Source: Euglena gracilis
Lineage: Eukaryota > Euglenida > Euglenophyceae > Euglenales
Assembly: GCA_039621445.1 (NCBI GenBank)
Contig: CP154955.1
Span: 42,741,540-42,805,539 of the forward strand
Length of the DNA stretch: 64,000 nt
Direction: 5' to 3'
The notes below the pieces were generated by a model that saw nothing but the letters and a program-made list of their open reading frames with translations, made no database searches and was not told where the DNA came from. Positions 34,425-48,390 of the stretch are shown here, in pieces (the first letter of the stretch is position 1; each line of letters starts with the position of its first letter). The position numbers and the translations under genes are program-made.

Positions 34425-35180
34425 CCTTGCAGCGCCACGACCTCCGGCTGGGCCACGCGGCGGACTCCGTGTACCTCGCAGACTGCCCAAAGGCACTGTT
34501 GCCCGTGCTCGGGCCCCTTCCATCTCTGTTGTGGTGATTGTGCTTGCTGATGTAATTGTGTTGTTGTGTGTATGTGTTTGTGTCCACGCGCGCGGAAACA
34601 CCTGCACATGTGCACACACGTATTCACACACACGCACGCGCGCGCACACCACACCCCCCCCAGTCTGAAATCCCAGAAAGGACCCGTACCCATTCTGCCC
34701 CCCAGAGTTTGTTGTCCATCCCCCTTTGCTTGAGTTTTCTGCCATTCAGGCACACAATGCCCATCCCCCTGCAACATGCCCCAAACCCCCCCATCAAAGA
34801 AAATATTTGGGGGGAGTTGCAGGAATTTTGTTGCCTGTATCTCCCTCCCAGTAGAGTATGAGAGCCTCCTGGAGGCTGGTCGGCATCCAAATCTCTCTCC
34901 TCGATCACAGCACCCAATAAATTTGATACGCCAAATCAACTGCCTTCCAATTGATTCCCCCGCCGTCCAGAGGTTGGTGATGCCGCGCTCATTTAGGCCC
35001 AGGAATCCTGTCACAAGGGTTTGGGGGATCGAAACCCACGTCCCACTGCCCTATTTTCCACCGCACGCCAGGGGCCACTGTGGGCCAAGGGGGTCCCGCC
35101 TCCACCGCACAGCGGGTCTTGTTCAGACCTCCAGGCATTACTGTGACCGGGGCTGAGGCTGTCGGCCCCCGCTTCGCCGC
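34425..35180 (+). CDS. two candidate 5' exons of the PPxY-NYN gene
   Basis: A G/C-biased frame at about 34425-34500 reads QRHDLRLGHAADSVYLADCP. A second at about 35130-35192 follows the acceptor-like CCTCCAG and reads GITVTGAEAVGPRFAAAV then CHTW. Both are on the same strand as, and 1.4-2.1 kb upstream of, the exon at 36564. Joins were not resolved, so membership of that gene is inference. Confidence 0.4.
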
Positions 35181-35186
35181 GGCGGT

Positions 35187-35879
35187 TTGCCACACATGGA
35201 CCCGCAGCCTCCCTCCGCCAACCTCGCCACCCCCCACCACACAGATCGGTCTCGGTCCTCCTCTGCTGACTTCGTGGCTGGTCTGCAGAGCCTCGTCACT
35301 GGGCTGGTACTGGGCCAGTGTTGCCTCTCAGGCAAGGCAGCTCCACCCCAACCAGCTGGTCCGCCCCGCTGCTCCAGCCGCTGCCTTTCCACAGCAAACC
35401 GGATGCCAGCCAGCAGCAGCTTTTCTGGCTGCAGCGAGCGGCCAAGGAGCCCTGTTTCGGGAGACAGCAGCCGTCGAAAGCATTGGCAAGCAAGGTCCCT
35501 TCCAGAGAAACTGAAGAACAGCCAGCAAGGGCCATTTGCCTTTCATGCATGTCGCAATAGCTGCAGTGAACCTTTTGCATTACCCACCTTCCAGAAACAT
35601 TCTCGTAAGAGCAAAAAAATGGTTTCTGAAGGCAAACAAGACATCACTCTTTCAGGTTCAAAATCATTGGGGGAGGGAATATGCCTGTGTGTTAAGGTGC
35701 CGTTGGATTTCAGCCTCAGTGTAAACAACCAAGCATCTGCTTCCCCATCCAAGGCCCGCGGTGAGCTCATGCCGGAATTTCCGGTGGCCATTTCGGGCCA
35801 CACACAGGTCAGCGAAGCCGAAATTCCCCTCCCCGCTGCCGCAGGAATGCCGGCCAGCCTTCTCAGGCCGGATGGATGA
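35187..35879 (+). CDS. unassigned 230-codon open frame
   Basis: One uninterrupted frame from ATG, rich in Ser, Ala and Pro, with KHSRKSKKMVSEGKQ in the middle. Its codon bias is weaker than that of the confident exons, and another frame is open over the first half. It ends just before the 35955 element. Could be a remnant of a mobile gene or chance; I do not recognise it. Confidence 0.25.
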   Translation: MPHMDPQPPSANLATPHHTDRSRSSSADFVAGLQSLVTGLVLGQCCLSGKAAPPQPAGPPRCSSRCLSTANRMPASSSFSGCSERPRSPVSGDSSRRKHWQARSLPEKLKNSQQGPFAFHACRNSCSEPFALPTFQKHSRKSKKMVSEGKQDITLSGSKSLGEGICLCVKVPLDFSLSVNNQASASPSKARGELMPEFPVAISGHTQVSEAEIPLPAAAGMPASLLRPDG

Positions 35880-35954
35880 CCTCCGCCGGGGCCCACCCCC
35901 TGCGTACACCGATGGGGCTGGCCCGCCCCGCGTGGAGGCCAGGGCGCCATTGCG

Positions 35955-36487
35955 TAACCCCCCCCCCAAATATAAACCCCCCCAAATATATAATCCCCCC
36001 CAATAAACAAACACCCCAAATATATCATACCCCCTGGGACGTTTGATTTGGCGGCTAAATATAATACAAAACCCTCCAAAAAGCAAAACCCCCCAATACA
36101 AAAAAAAACCCAAATGTAAAAACCCCCCTGGGGCGTTTGATTTGGAGTCCAAATATAAAACCCCCAAAAAGCAAAATATCAGCTTCGAATCCATCACCTC
36201 CTGACAACTCGGATTCATCACCTCCTGATTCTTCAGATGTTGGTGATTCAGTGGCCTCGGACTCGAAACGACCGAAATCGAGTCATCAAGGGAGTCTCCG
36301 GAGAGATATTCTTCCATCGGAAGCAACACAAAAGGGCTACGAGGAGCAAAATGGAAAAGGACAGAAGGTCGCCAGCAGTTTGGGTTCCTCCCCTCATATA
36401 AACCCCCCAAATATAAAACCCCCAATGGGGGTCTTGAAATTTCCGCCCAAATATAAAACCAGGAGGGGTTATATTTGGGGGGGGTTA
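35955..36487. mobile_element. 533-bp C-run inverted-repeat element
   Basis: Left end TAACCCCCCCCCAAATATAA, right end its inverse (GGTTATATTTGGGGGGGG then TTA). CCCCCCAAATATAAA-type units recur in subterminal positions (35970-36135 and 36385-36470). The inner 36150-36380 is Ser/Asp-rich in one frame but lacks support as an exon. The element lies in the intron before the exon at 36564. Confidence 0.75.
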
Positions 36488-36563
36488 TGCCTCCAGTTCT
36501 CGGTGGCCGCCTGTCTGCCACCACAGACTCTTTGAACATTTGAACAGTGGCGTTCCTTTGCAG

Positions 36564-39500
36564 ACTGACTGGCAGTTGTGGGAACCCCGCCGGACGTTCT
36601 CGGCTTTCTCGCTCCATTTTCTGCCCCTCCGCCACGCGTACAAGTCTCGGCGCCCTGTACCGCTTCCGTTCCCGTCCCCGTTGGACAACCGGGTCGACGC
36701 GTCCGCCCACAGCGACGTAGGCGGTGCCCCGCGCGAGTACTCCCCCCCGCCGGAGTACGCCGCTTTGGCAGAGTGCGCCCCTCCGGAGTACTCCTCTCCC
36801 GCGGTGTGTGCCTGCCGAATGGCATTTCGGCGCTTCCTCCATTCGCCCGCTGGGAAAGGGACTGGGGAGAGTCTCTTTGCCAGGGCTTCGTGCCTAATGC
36901 TAACACAAGTGTTTTGGCGAATTAGCCACCTTGCTCGCTTCGGGTGCATTTTCAATTTGTTGGATTGTATGATTTGTTCATTTTTATTGTGCAATTTATT
37001 TATTTTTGTATCGAGCAAATAGGCACAACCATAGATTCATTTGAGACTGGTTTTCCGAGAGTGGGTTGGTGGGTTGGGGCTGCTGGACCCCACCTCCCCG
37101 GGTGGGGCACGCCACAGGTCAGTCTGGCCCAGGAAGGAAAATTTGGCAGCCTCATACTACTGGACCCCGGTCCCAGAAGCATGACCAGGGGTTATTTATG
37201 GAGTTGGGTTAGGGTTACAATTAAGCATAATGTTAGGCCTAAATGTAAGCGAAACCAGGTTTTAGGCCAAAAATGACAAAGGTTGGGCCTAAGTTTAAAC
37301 CTAAATATAGGCCTAAATCAAAGCCTGCTGGAATATAGGGCTAAAATGTAATCTTAACCCCACTCCATAAATAACCCCCCCCCCCCCGTCAAACTACTGG
37401 GACCAGGGTCCCAGTAGTGTGAGGCTGCGGAAAATATATCAAGGATTTCTGGCTAATTTTCGGTGGGTCGACCTGAAGGGGAGGGGGTTGCTTGTCGGTG
37501 GGTTCACTGACAGTGGGTTCAGTGTGTCGTCTGCATGGGTGCACGTCGCATGTGATTTGCCGTACATCGCAAACACAAGTCAAGTGGGGTTGGGTGTTGG
37601 TTTTACGTTGCCCACTGCCTTTTGTGGCACAACAACACTGCCCCACGCAGCTCTTCCTTCTCACAGGAGGATGTGCCACTGGAGGATGCCGAGCTCGACG
37701 CCGCGGAGGGCTCTCCCCTCGGCTGGGGGGAGGGCTTTGGGTGGGAGTCGGACCCCGAGGCCGTGCGGGACCCCCCGCCGCCATATGTGCCGCGCAGGCC
37801 GGGTCTGGGCTGTACATGTGTTGGGCATTCCACGCCGCCCCGCTACGCTTTTTTTTGACCCGCATTCGTCAGCCGGCACGTTCAAAGGTATTTTGCCTCC
37901 CACATCGAAGTAAGAAGATTTGAATTTGGGACATTCCACAAAGCCATATGGACCGCCATATACACCACCCCATTTGGGCATACCCGAGGAAGTGTCACAT
38001 GCTTCAATTGTCCAATTGGGCACCATTAGTTTTCAGTGTCGTAGCACTGGCCGACGTGTCACGTGACAAATTTCTCAACCGGGATTAATTGATGGGGTAT
38101 CCAGTTCAGCGTCGCCCCAAAACAAATGCGGTAATGGTTCTCCATTCAGTGCTGCATTGGGCAGATTGTTTTCAGGTAGTTTGACATTGTTGGAGTTGGA
38201 TGTGGTTTCCACTCCTCCCGCTCCCCCTCACATCACCAAAGCCGTTGGCAAATCCGATCTCCGTTCATCCCGCGATACGATTTCGACGCCATTTGTTCCA
38301 ACGGGTTCCAACACATGCATGCCTTCGAAAGCATTGACCAAGTCACAAACACTGGCGGAATAACACATGTGCGTACGGCCGCCCGCCAGCGCCGGCCTGC
38401 CGCCGCGAGAGCAAACGGTGGCGGTGGTGGTGGACGTGGCGAACCTCCACATCGCCCTCAGCCGCCACCTCTCCTTCTCCACGCTGCACCTTGACCAGCT
38501 GCTGGACACGCTGCTCGGCCAGATCGGCTGGCTGGCCTTGCAGACCGGGGGCCTGTGCGGGCAGCCGGACCCATGCGGCAAACGGCTCGCCAAAAAGTGC
38601 AAAATGGTTCATGGCAGCGCGAGCAGGGGACGCTTTTTAAAACAGCAGTTTTTCACGGTTCTTCATTGTTTGTTTGTTTGTTTGCTTGTTTGCCGGTTCT
38701 TGTGTTTCTTGTGTTTGTTTCCTTGTGTTTCACGGTTCTTCATTGTTTGAAATCCAAGGTTTTCATATTCGATTTTCCAGCACATTGGGTTGTCCCCATT
38801 GTTGAGTCCCACCACCCAATTTGTCGGGGCACCCCGGATGCCCTCCCCCCCCCCCAAGCAGAGGCAGGCCTGCGCACTGGGCCAATGCCAGCGACGTCCC
38901 TTGCGGCTCCGTGACGGAGCCAAACCTTCGCTGTGTGGAGGTCTGTGCAGTGGACGGTCAGCCCGACGAAGCCCAGGGGCTCATTGTGGGGGGGAGGGGG
39001 GCGGAATCCAGGAAGGCCAATGGCAACGTAACAAACCTACGTTTTTGCTTGCTTTGGACTGAGAACGAAAAAGGTTAATTGCACAGTTTTGTCGGGAACA
39101 AGCAAGATTTTGGAAGGGATTGTCCCAGTGTGTTCAAAGGCTGGTAAAGCACCGATTTGTTTCCCGCTGTTGTTGTTTTTGGTTGGTTTTTGGTATTTGG
39201 TTCGCGCAGATCTTTTCCCCGGCCCGCGGTGCCCCTGCCTCTGGAGACAAGGGGTCCGCCGCCCTCCACAGCATCCACAACCGCCTGCGCCAACTCGGCT
39301 ATCGGGTACTTCTGATGCCCAACAAGAAGCACCCCGACAGCCAGGGCTGTATGGGAAGGTCTGGCGGGGAGAGGTAGACCCCCCACACCCACCAGGATGG
39401 TAGTGGGGGTGTTGGACTTGTTGGACCCCCGCACCCTCTAGACCTTCTAGATACTGACTGGATTCTGGGATGCCCTTATTGCCCTGCCGACAGCCGCACG

Positions 39501-41280
39501 GTGCAAGGTGCAGTGGATATGAAAATCAACAGGCCGGTGGCCAGCCATGGATACAGCCGTTAAATCACTATGAAATCACTGGTGTCTGAAGGATTGTGCA
39601 GCGTGCTTCCCACGCCCCCCTGTCATCTGGGGTTTTTGTTCTGTTTCCCGCTTTTTGTTCCCGGTTTTTGTTCGGCCATGGCGCACGTGTTTTACAAAGG
39701 GAATGACATATGTTTGTGTGTGCAGAGCAGATTTTTCTCGTATTCATTGGGTATGCCTTGTTTTCCAAGGACCTACCCCTCCCCAGAAATATTGTCACCA
39801 GGGGTTTTCTTAAGCCAGAGGGGACCCCATCTGCTGGGGGGGGGGGGGGTCCAGCCAGCCAGCAGCTCAAATCCAGCCAGCCTGCCCAGCTCACCTATCC
39901 CTGCATTTTTTCCCCTCATCACAGCTTCCTCCATCACTGCCCCCCAGCCTTGATCTAGCTCCATCCATCGTTAATGTCAAGAAAGCAAAAATGTGTTAGA
40001 AATTTTTGTTTTTCATCGACCCAGCCCAGCCCAGCCCCCTCCAGCCCCAGACCCCCCTCCCACCCCTATCCCCGGGGGGGGGGGGTCCAGCCAGCAGCTC
40101 ATTTCCAGCCAGCAGCCTTTTTGCCAGCTGGAGGCTGGACCCCCCCGGGGTCTTTAAGAAAACCCCTCATTGTCACCCTCGGGAAACTGTCACCTACACC
40201 CCATACTCGCTAACCTGTCACCACAGGGACCTGTCACCTACCTCTGTCCTGGCTGACCTGTCGCCAAACAAATTTTTCTCGAAATTTCGATGTTTCTCAC
40301 CGAAAATGCTTTTTTTGAAGATGAAAAAATGAGGGGACCTCGTTTTTAGAATTTTGGCCAAAAATGAAAAATGAAGAAAAAATTGCCTTTTCATATTTCT
40401 GGGTCAGAGGGGTTTGAAAAGTTCATCCCTTCTGACCCAAAACTGCTCGGGAAACTGTCACCTCAGCCCCACACTTGCTGACCTGTCATTTCTAGAAACC
40501 TTTCACCTTCCTCTGTACTCGCTGATTTGTCAGGTGACAGTTTCCCGGGGGGGGGGGGGGGTGACGTTGTGTGAAATGGGTCATTGGTCTGAGGCTCAAA
40601 GGTGACTGCTCGTCACCAGCTAAACCAATATGGCCGCGAGCCCACCCAGATGGATGGCCCACACGGGGGGGACCACATTCCACTGTCGCTGCGCTGGCGC
40701 CGGGGGCGACCCGCCTGGCGCCGGCGTGGAGGTGCTGCGGCTGGCGGGGGCGCTGGTGGGCGGGCGGCCCCCGGTGGACCACCTGCTGGTGCTGAGCGGC
40801 GATGGGCAGGGCTGGCTGTTTGGAATCCGAGTAGCTGCATGGGTTGTGGGTGGAGTGTCACAGGATGGGTCTGTCTTTTTCACCCGCCTCTGCCAACAGG
40901 GTTTGTCCAGAATCATGTTTTGCCGGGTGGCTGCCCCTCGTCAGCAACAGAAGGTGGGTTGCCCTCAAGCTGTCCAACCCCCCACCACCCCTTCCCATAT
41001 TTCCGGGGCAACCGTTTTAGGTCAAAATAATATATAATATAAGTTTTAATTTGATTTCGCGAAAGGTTTCTTTTGTGCGGTGCCAAATGGGGTGTCACGT
41101 CGACCCTCTCCCCCACCAGGTCTTCCCGGACGGCCCTGGCGATGGGGACCTGCAGCCTGCAGTGGAGGCAGCGCTGGAGTGCCAGCCCGCCCTCCACGTG
41201 TGGGCCAGGCCCCCAATGGGGCGTTGGAGTTGCCTCGCGATGGCGTCGCCCTCCCTCCTGTCTGCGGCCGAGAGTTTCGT
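36564..41280 (+). CDS. PPxY-motif protein with NYN (PIN-like) ribonuclease domain
   Basis: Exons: 36564-36803, 37667-37791, 38405 to about 38516, an uncertain one ending 38970, 39243-39338, 39492-39526, 40723-40803, 41144-41202 and 41242 to about 41277. The first two are joined by a conventional intron (donor GTGTGT, acceptor CTCACAG), the rest mostly by nonconventional introns. The N-terminal part carries three PPxY motifs (PPPEY, APPEY, PPPPY), ligands of WW domains. Then follows a NYN domain: TVAVVVDVANLHIAL (first acidic strand), VEVCAVDGQPDEAQ? region, ALHSIHNRLRQLGYRVLLMP, VQGAVDMKI (second acidic site), LAGALVGGRPPVDHLLVL and the SGDGDLQP motif, then ALHVWASPSLLSAAESFVV. The acidic residues of the fold are present, so metal-dependent RNA cleavage is plausible. 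The join at 39526/40723 is off by one base under the strict rule. The 3' end is unknown. Confidence 0.82.
39339..39491 (+). mobile_element. 153-bp nonconventional intron with exact 8-bp duplication
   Basis: The body 39342-39486 begins CAGGGC and ends GCCCTG. The octamer CCGACAGC is found at 39334-39341 and 39487-39494. Removing the body plus one octamer joins KKHPD-SRTVQGAVDM in frame. Confidence 0.9.
39785..40165. repeat. second copy of the CCAGCCAGCAGC repeat
   Basis: Shares with 4090-4590 the strings CAGCCAGCAGCTCAAATCC, CCCCCAGCCTTGATCTAGCT, AAAATGTGTTAGAAA and the CCCAGCCCAGCCCAGCCC run. It lacks the GGCCGGCC hairpin block of the first copy. Confidence 0.85.
40168..40564. repeat. CTGTCACC-module repeat with inverted ends
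   Basis: Starts ATTGTCACCCTCGGGAAACT and ends CAGGTGACAGTTTCCC plus a G run. Inside, CTGTCACC or its variants occur at roughly 40190, 40215, 40227 and 40450. Lies in the intron before the exon at 40723. Confidence 0.75.
40804..41143 (+). mobile_element. 340-bp nonconventional intron with exact 8-bp duplication
   Basis: The body 40807-41138 begins CAGGGC and ends GCCCTG. The octamer GCGATGGG is found at 40799-40806 and 41139-41146. Removing the body plus one octamer restores the NYN motif SGD-GDLQP. Confidence 0.92.
41203..41241 (+). other. 39-bp candidate nonconventional intron
   Basis: Starts GGCCAGGC and ends GCCTCGCGAT; CAGGC can pair with GCCT-C (one weak pair). Removal joins ALHVW-ASPSLLSAAE, which fits the NYN family better than reading through. 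Very short for an intron, so an alternative is a real in-frame insertion; 39 is a multiple of three. Confidence 0.55.
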
Positions 41281-42084
41281 GGTATTTCAGAATTTGATTT
41301 GGGGCTTGTCCACACCATAGAAACCAAAGCATCCCAGCTGTGTGAAGGAGGGCTCTTTTTGGTGGGTAGCATATTTTACCCTCCTAGCAGACTCCCCCCA
41401 GAAACTGTCCGACCTCGGAAATTGTCTTCAACCCTCTGCACCTGTTTTTTGCTCACCTGTCCTCCCTGTGTCTTCCTCTGAACTCGCTGACATGTCTGGA
41501 GTCAGTTTTCGGGGGACAGCAACTTTTTTCCGGACACTCCCCATCAAGTTTTAATTATTTTATGAATGACAGCTGGACGGTAACGAATTTTTCGCTTTTG
41601 GGTGCAAAATGGACTGAAAATTGGTGAAATAATTAGGCTGGCCAGGACAAATTTTGGGTCAAAAAAGACGATTTTTTGCATTATTGGCAGTTTTCGGGGG
41701 TTATTTTTGCGTTTTTATATTTTGGTACCCAGTTCAACCCATCTCGGGCTAGTTCGTGCCCTGAGGCCCCCATGGGGGGGGGGGGTCAGCCAGAAGCCTT
41801 TCTCCAGCCAGCAGCACCAATTTTCCAACCTGTGAGCTAGATACCCAGGGTGTCATCAAGCGATGCCCTCATCCAAGGATTAAGGTCTTGAGTATGTTTT
41901 TTGTCTTAATCGTCCACAATCGCTGCAAAATGCTCGCGTTGGACCAGTAGTGTTGACAATTTTCTGGTCGAGCAAAGTCCTAAACAACCAATTGCCGGGG
42001 TGCCCATTATTGCAACCTTTTTTCCCCGGCTCTCCCTCGGTCCAATTACTGCAAGGGCCCCCGTTGTTTGGGGGGATTTCGGTT

Positions 42085-42870
42085 CCCCACGGCGTGTGCG
42101 AGGGCCTGAAGGCGGTTACGGGGTTGACGAAGTACAAGCGGCGCAGCAACGAGGAGCACGCTGTCACACCCGAGCTGGGGAGGGACACAACCCCCCCGAC
42201 TTATTGGGGGTCTCCCAGGGCAGCAGACACTGCCTTTCGTGTTAAAAAATACTTTTGGCTTTGCGGGCAAGTTGTTAGAACCCGCCGCCTTCGCTCCCCT
42301 CCATCCCCCTCCACACAACCGCAGACAAGTGCATACTGCATCGAGGGCACGGTTGCAGGGGGGAGAATGCTTCGTCCATCATCCAGGATTTCTCGAGGGC
42401 ATGTGCTGGCGGATTGTTCGGGTGACATTTCCACACGTGGTTTGGGCCTCCCAAGGTCGTCCGCCCCGCCAAAGGCCAAGTTTCTTTCCGAGAAAAAGGG
42501 TTTCCCGGAAATAAAAATGGATTCTTTTTCCCGGAAAGAAACCTTTTCTTTCCGGGAAAAATAAAAAAGGTTTCTTTTTCCTGAAAGGGGAATGGAAACC
42601 TTCCAGGCTTTTCAATTGATACAGATGCTTTTCAGGTTGGTCTAAATCGGCCTGGCCCCAAGTGCTCCATTCCCAGGTTTTGACCGCATTTCTGGTGGAT
42701 GTTCTTCAACCGTTGGTTTTTCGCTCCATCCTGGTTGAAAACCTCCAAGCCGGTTGGAATTCGTTTGTTTCTGGGCACCATCTCGGTCCCGCTCGGCAGC
42801 CCGCTGGACCCGGACACCCCCATCGGGGGTTCCGGTCCCGCAGCGAACATCCCCCAGCGAGCACTAAGGC
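42085..42870 (+). CDS. two candidate exons, unknown protein
   Basis: A frame at about 42085-42165 reads HGVCEGLKAVTGLTKYKRR then SNEEH. A frame at about 42778-42855 reads ISVPLGSPLDPDTPIGGSG. Both show G/C third-position bias and lie on + strand between the NYN gene and the next exon set. They may be the end of the former or the start of the latter; splice borders were not resolved. Confidence 0.4.
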
Positions 42871-42958
42871 TTCTTGTCTGTTTATGACCGGCACAAGCTT
42901 CGCTTCTGGGCCAGGGTGTGTGGTGGGTGGCCAGGGGCGTCGACCCCCCCCCCCCGGG

Positions 42959-46104
<3,146 letters not shown>

Positions 46105-47845
46105 GCCCAGGCCCGGGGGGGGGGGCAGGGACCGAGGTGGTGCTTGCTGTCCTACACCCCCCTACCCCGGGAGAAGTTGTCGGCTTGGGGCGCGTGCCGC
46201 TGACTGTGCGTTGCAAAATGTTGGGAAGTCCACTGCAGTGAAGTCACAGGGGAAGTTATCGGCTCGGCTTACACTCGCTGGCTCGTCGGGTCCATCATCG
46301 GCATTTGAGTGGCACCAGTGATGAAGGTCCTCAAATGTCTTCGTTCTCCCCTCCATGTGCCAACCTTCGTGTCTTATGTCGGCACTTGCAATGTGTGTCC
46401 CTTCAATGACCGCGGCTTTCCCTGCCGTGTGACTCCCCAGTTTTCGGTGTCGTTGCAACTCCCTGGCCCTGCCTTCACTCCCGGGGGCAGTTACCTTGAC
46501 AACTGGCTGGACCAGGCACGTGAGGCTGCGTCCTCCTCCCCAGCTCCCCCAAAACAGCGCCGCCAACCCCATTCCCCCACTCCACCCGTCGTCCCCACCC
46601 GGCATTGGACGGGTTGGGCTTCACCAACGGTGGGGTTTGTGGGGTTGGGGGACGCACTGATGGCCCAGGGCAGATGGGATTGACGTGTGAAGGGCCATTG
46701 AGGAGGCGGGGGGCTTCCCTGCCTCGAACGGTTCGGCAGCCCTGGGTGGCCCCAGCTCGCCGCGGGAGCGCGCCCGCGCCGCCCGTTCGCCGGAGCGGCC
46801 ATCCTCTCGTGCAGGGGGTTTGCCGGAGTCACGGCGGGAGGCGGAAAAACAAAGTGCTTGGCAGTGTCAAATGCCCCCCATGATGGGAAAACAGCGGAAG
46901 GTTCGAATTCCACCGCAGATTTTTGCGAGGGAGTTTTCTATCCTTTAAAAAGAAAAGGGGATATTGCATTGTTTCTAGGTTTGGTCCATCTTTTGCTTTT
47001 TTGCAGATTTTTGTGGTTCAGTTTTTCAGCTGTTTGTTTGTCTTTTGCACCCTATTTGTATTTTTATGTATATATTATCTTTTGCTCCCTCCTGTTATTT
47101 GACTGCCCTTCGGGAACCTGCCTGGAAAATATCCCCCCAGAGTAAGACCTCCCTTGGAGGTCTCAAGCAACAAGACCCTTTTTGTTTATTTTGGCGGGGG
47201 ATAGATCAAGCACGCTTTATGTCACACACCAGCAAACTATAAATGTTAGAACAATCCTGTGACTGTCCCTTGTTTTGTTTTGGTCGACCCAGGCCTGGAA
47301 AAAAACATCATTTTTCGGGTTCCCAAAAACACAAAAAATTTCCTTTGGCGCTTCACCTGGGTATAAATTGGTATCGGGTGACATTTACCATGTTTTTTTT
47401 GCACTTCAAAAATCCAAAAAAGTTTTTGAAAACTGCATCATTTTTGTGTCTGAAATTGAGGGGTTTTTAGTATTTTTTTCAGAGAAAAATTTCACCCTCT
47501 CCAGCGCTTCGCGCTGTCAGCGGGTGTCTTTTGGGGGGGGGGTTACTTTTGGATTCTTGCCGGGGGGTTTAGTTTCAGAGATTAACAAAAAAAAGGGTTG
47601 GGGTGGTTTAAGTTGAATAGGGTTGCCACAGTGAGTCCTAGATTTCAACAAAAACATGTATTAAAATGTGTCCTGCTCCTAAAAATAACCAAAAATTGAA
47701 TGGAATTTGGGGTGAAAACGGCGAGTTCCATGCCCAATCCCCACACAGATTGCATGCCACTGGATTACCCAGTCCAGTTCTGCCATTGGGACCCTCAATG
47801 AGTCAGTCTGAATGTCAAGTTTAGTTTCCCTGAGATGGTCAGGAA
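46105..47845. other. no firm gene
   Basis: A GC-rich stretch at 46730-46830 (SSPRERARAARSPERPSS in one frame) may be a further exon of the preceding gene. From 46900 to 47850 the sequence is AT-rich and noncoding, with a GCGC hairpin near 47501. Confidence 0.4.
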
Positions 47846-48222
47846 GCACCCCCCCCCCTATGTCCAACGACACCCCCCCCCCCGGTCGGTCGGTCAAGAA
47901 CCCCCCCCCCAAGGTCGGAGGATGCACCTTTTCAGAGGTTTGGCCAATTATGGGTCCCAGGACGAAGCGCCAAGCCAAAAGATTTGGTGCCCAGAATCGG
48001 CCAAAAGATTGGTTAAAATGCCATTTGTGGCACTTTGTGAGCAAAAAAAAGTCAGATTGCCAAAATTTTCTGCACGAAACACCGGAAGGGATATTTTCCT
48101 TTTGGTGGGGGGTAGGGTCCGAGTACCTGCCAATTTTATTTGGCCCCTTGTCTAACGACCACCCGCCGGTCGGAGGACACCTTTTTGATCACAACGTCCT
48201 TGGGCATGGGGGGGGGGTATTC
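47846..48222. mobile_element. C-run inverted-repeat element, relative of 17154-17566
   Basis: Left end CACCCCCCCCCTATGTCCAACG, right end inverted and diverged (ACGTCCTTGGGCATGGGGGG). Shares GGTCGGAGGA, TTTTCAGAGGTTTG and the AAAATGCCATTT...CACTTT core with the 17154 element. Confidence 0.7.
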
Positions 48223-48239
48223 TGCATGCAGAATGGCAT

Positions 48240-48390
48240 CATTACGATGTGCCTCAACTCCCCCATGGAGGCGGCCTTTCCCAGGGCAGCCGGGGCGGGC
48301 CCCCTGTCGCGTGCCAGGAGAACGGCACGAAGGTGAACGTCCGCGTGCGGTGCGGGCTGGCGGTGCAGCGCGTCTGCGTCAAGGTGTCGC
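48240..48390 (+). CDS. candidate exon(s), unknown protein
   Basis: A frame at about 48318-48385 reads ENGTKVNVRVRCGLAVQRV with G/C-ending codons. Immediately upstream, another frame reads ITMCLNSPMEAAFPR, possibly a separate exon with a short intron between (CAGGGCAGCC...CCCCCTGTCGC). Partner exons were not identified. Confidence 0.45.

Noticed and set aside
33888-34745. 285-codon minus-strand Lys-rich frame
   Set aside because: A translation of T-rich spacer DNA.
35664-36842. 392-codon minus-strand frame
   Set aside because: Opposite strand of the C-run element and of the PPxY exon; repetitive Gly-rich content and no motif.
46890-46920. GGTTCGAATTCC, a tRNA B-box-like string
   Set aside because: No partner arms upstream.
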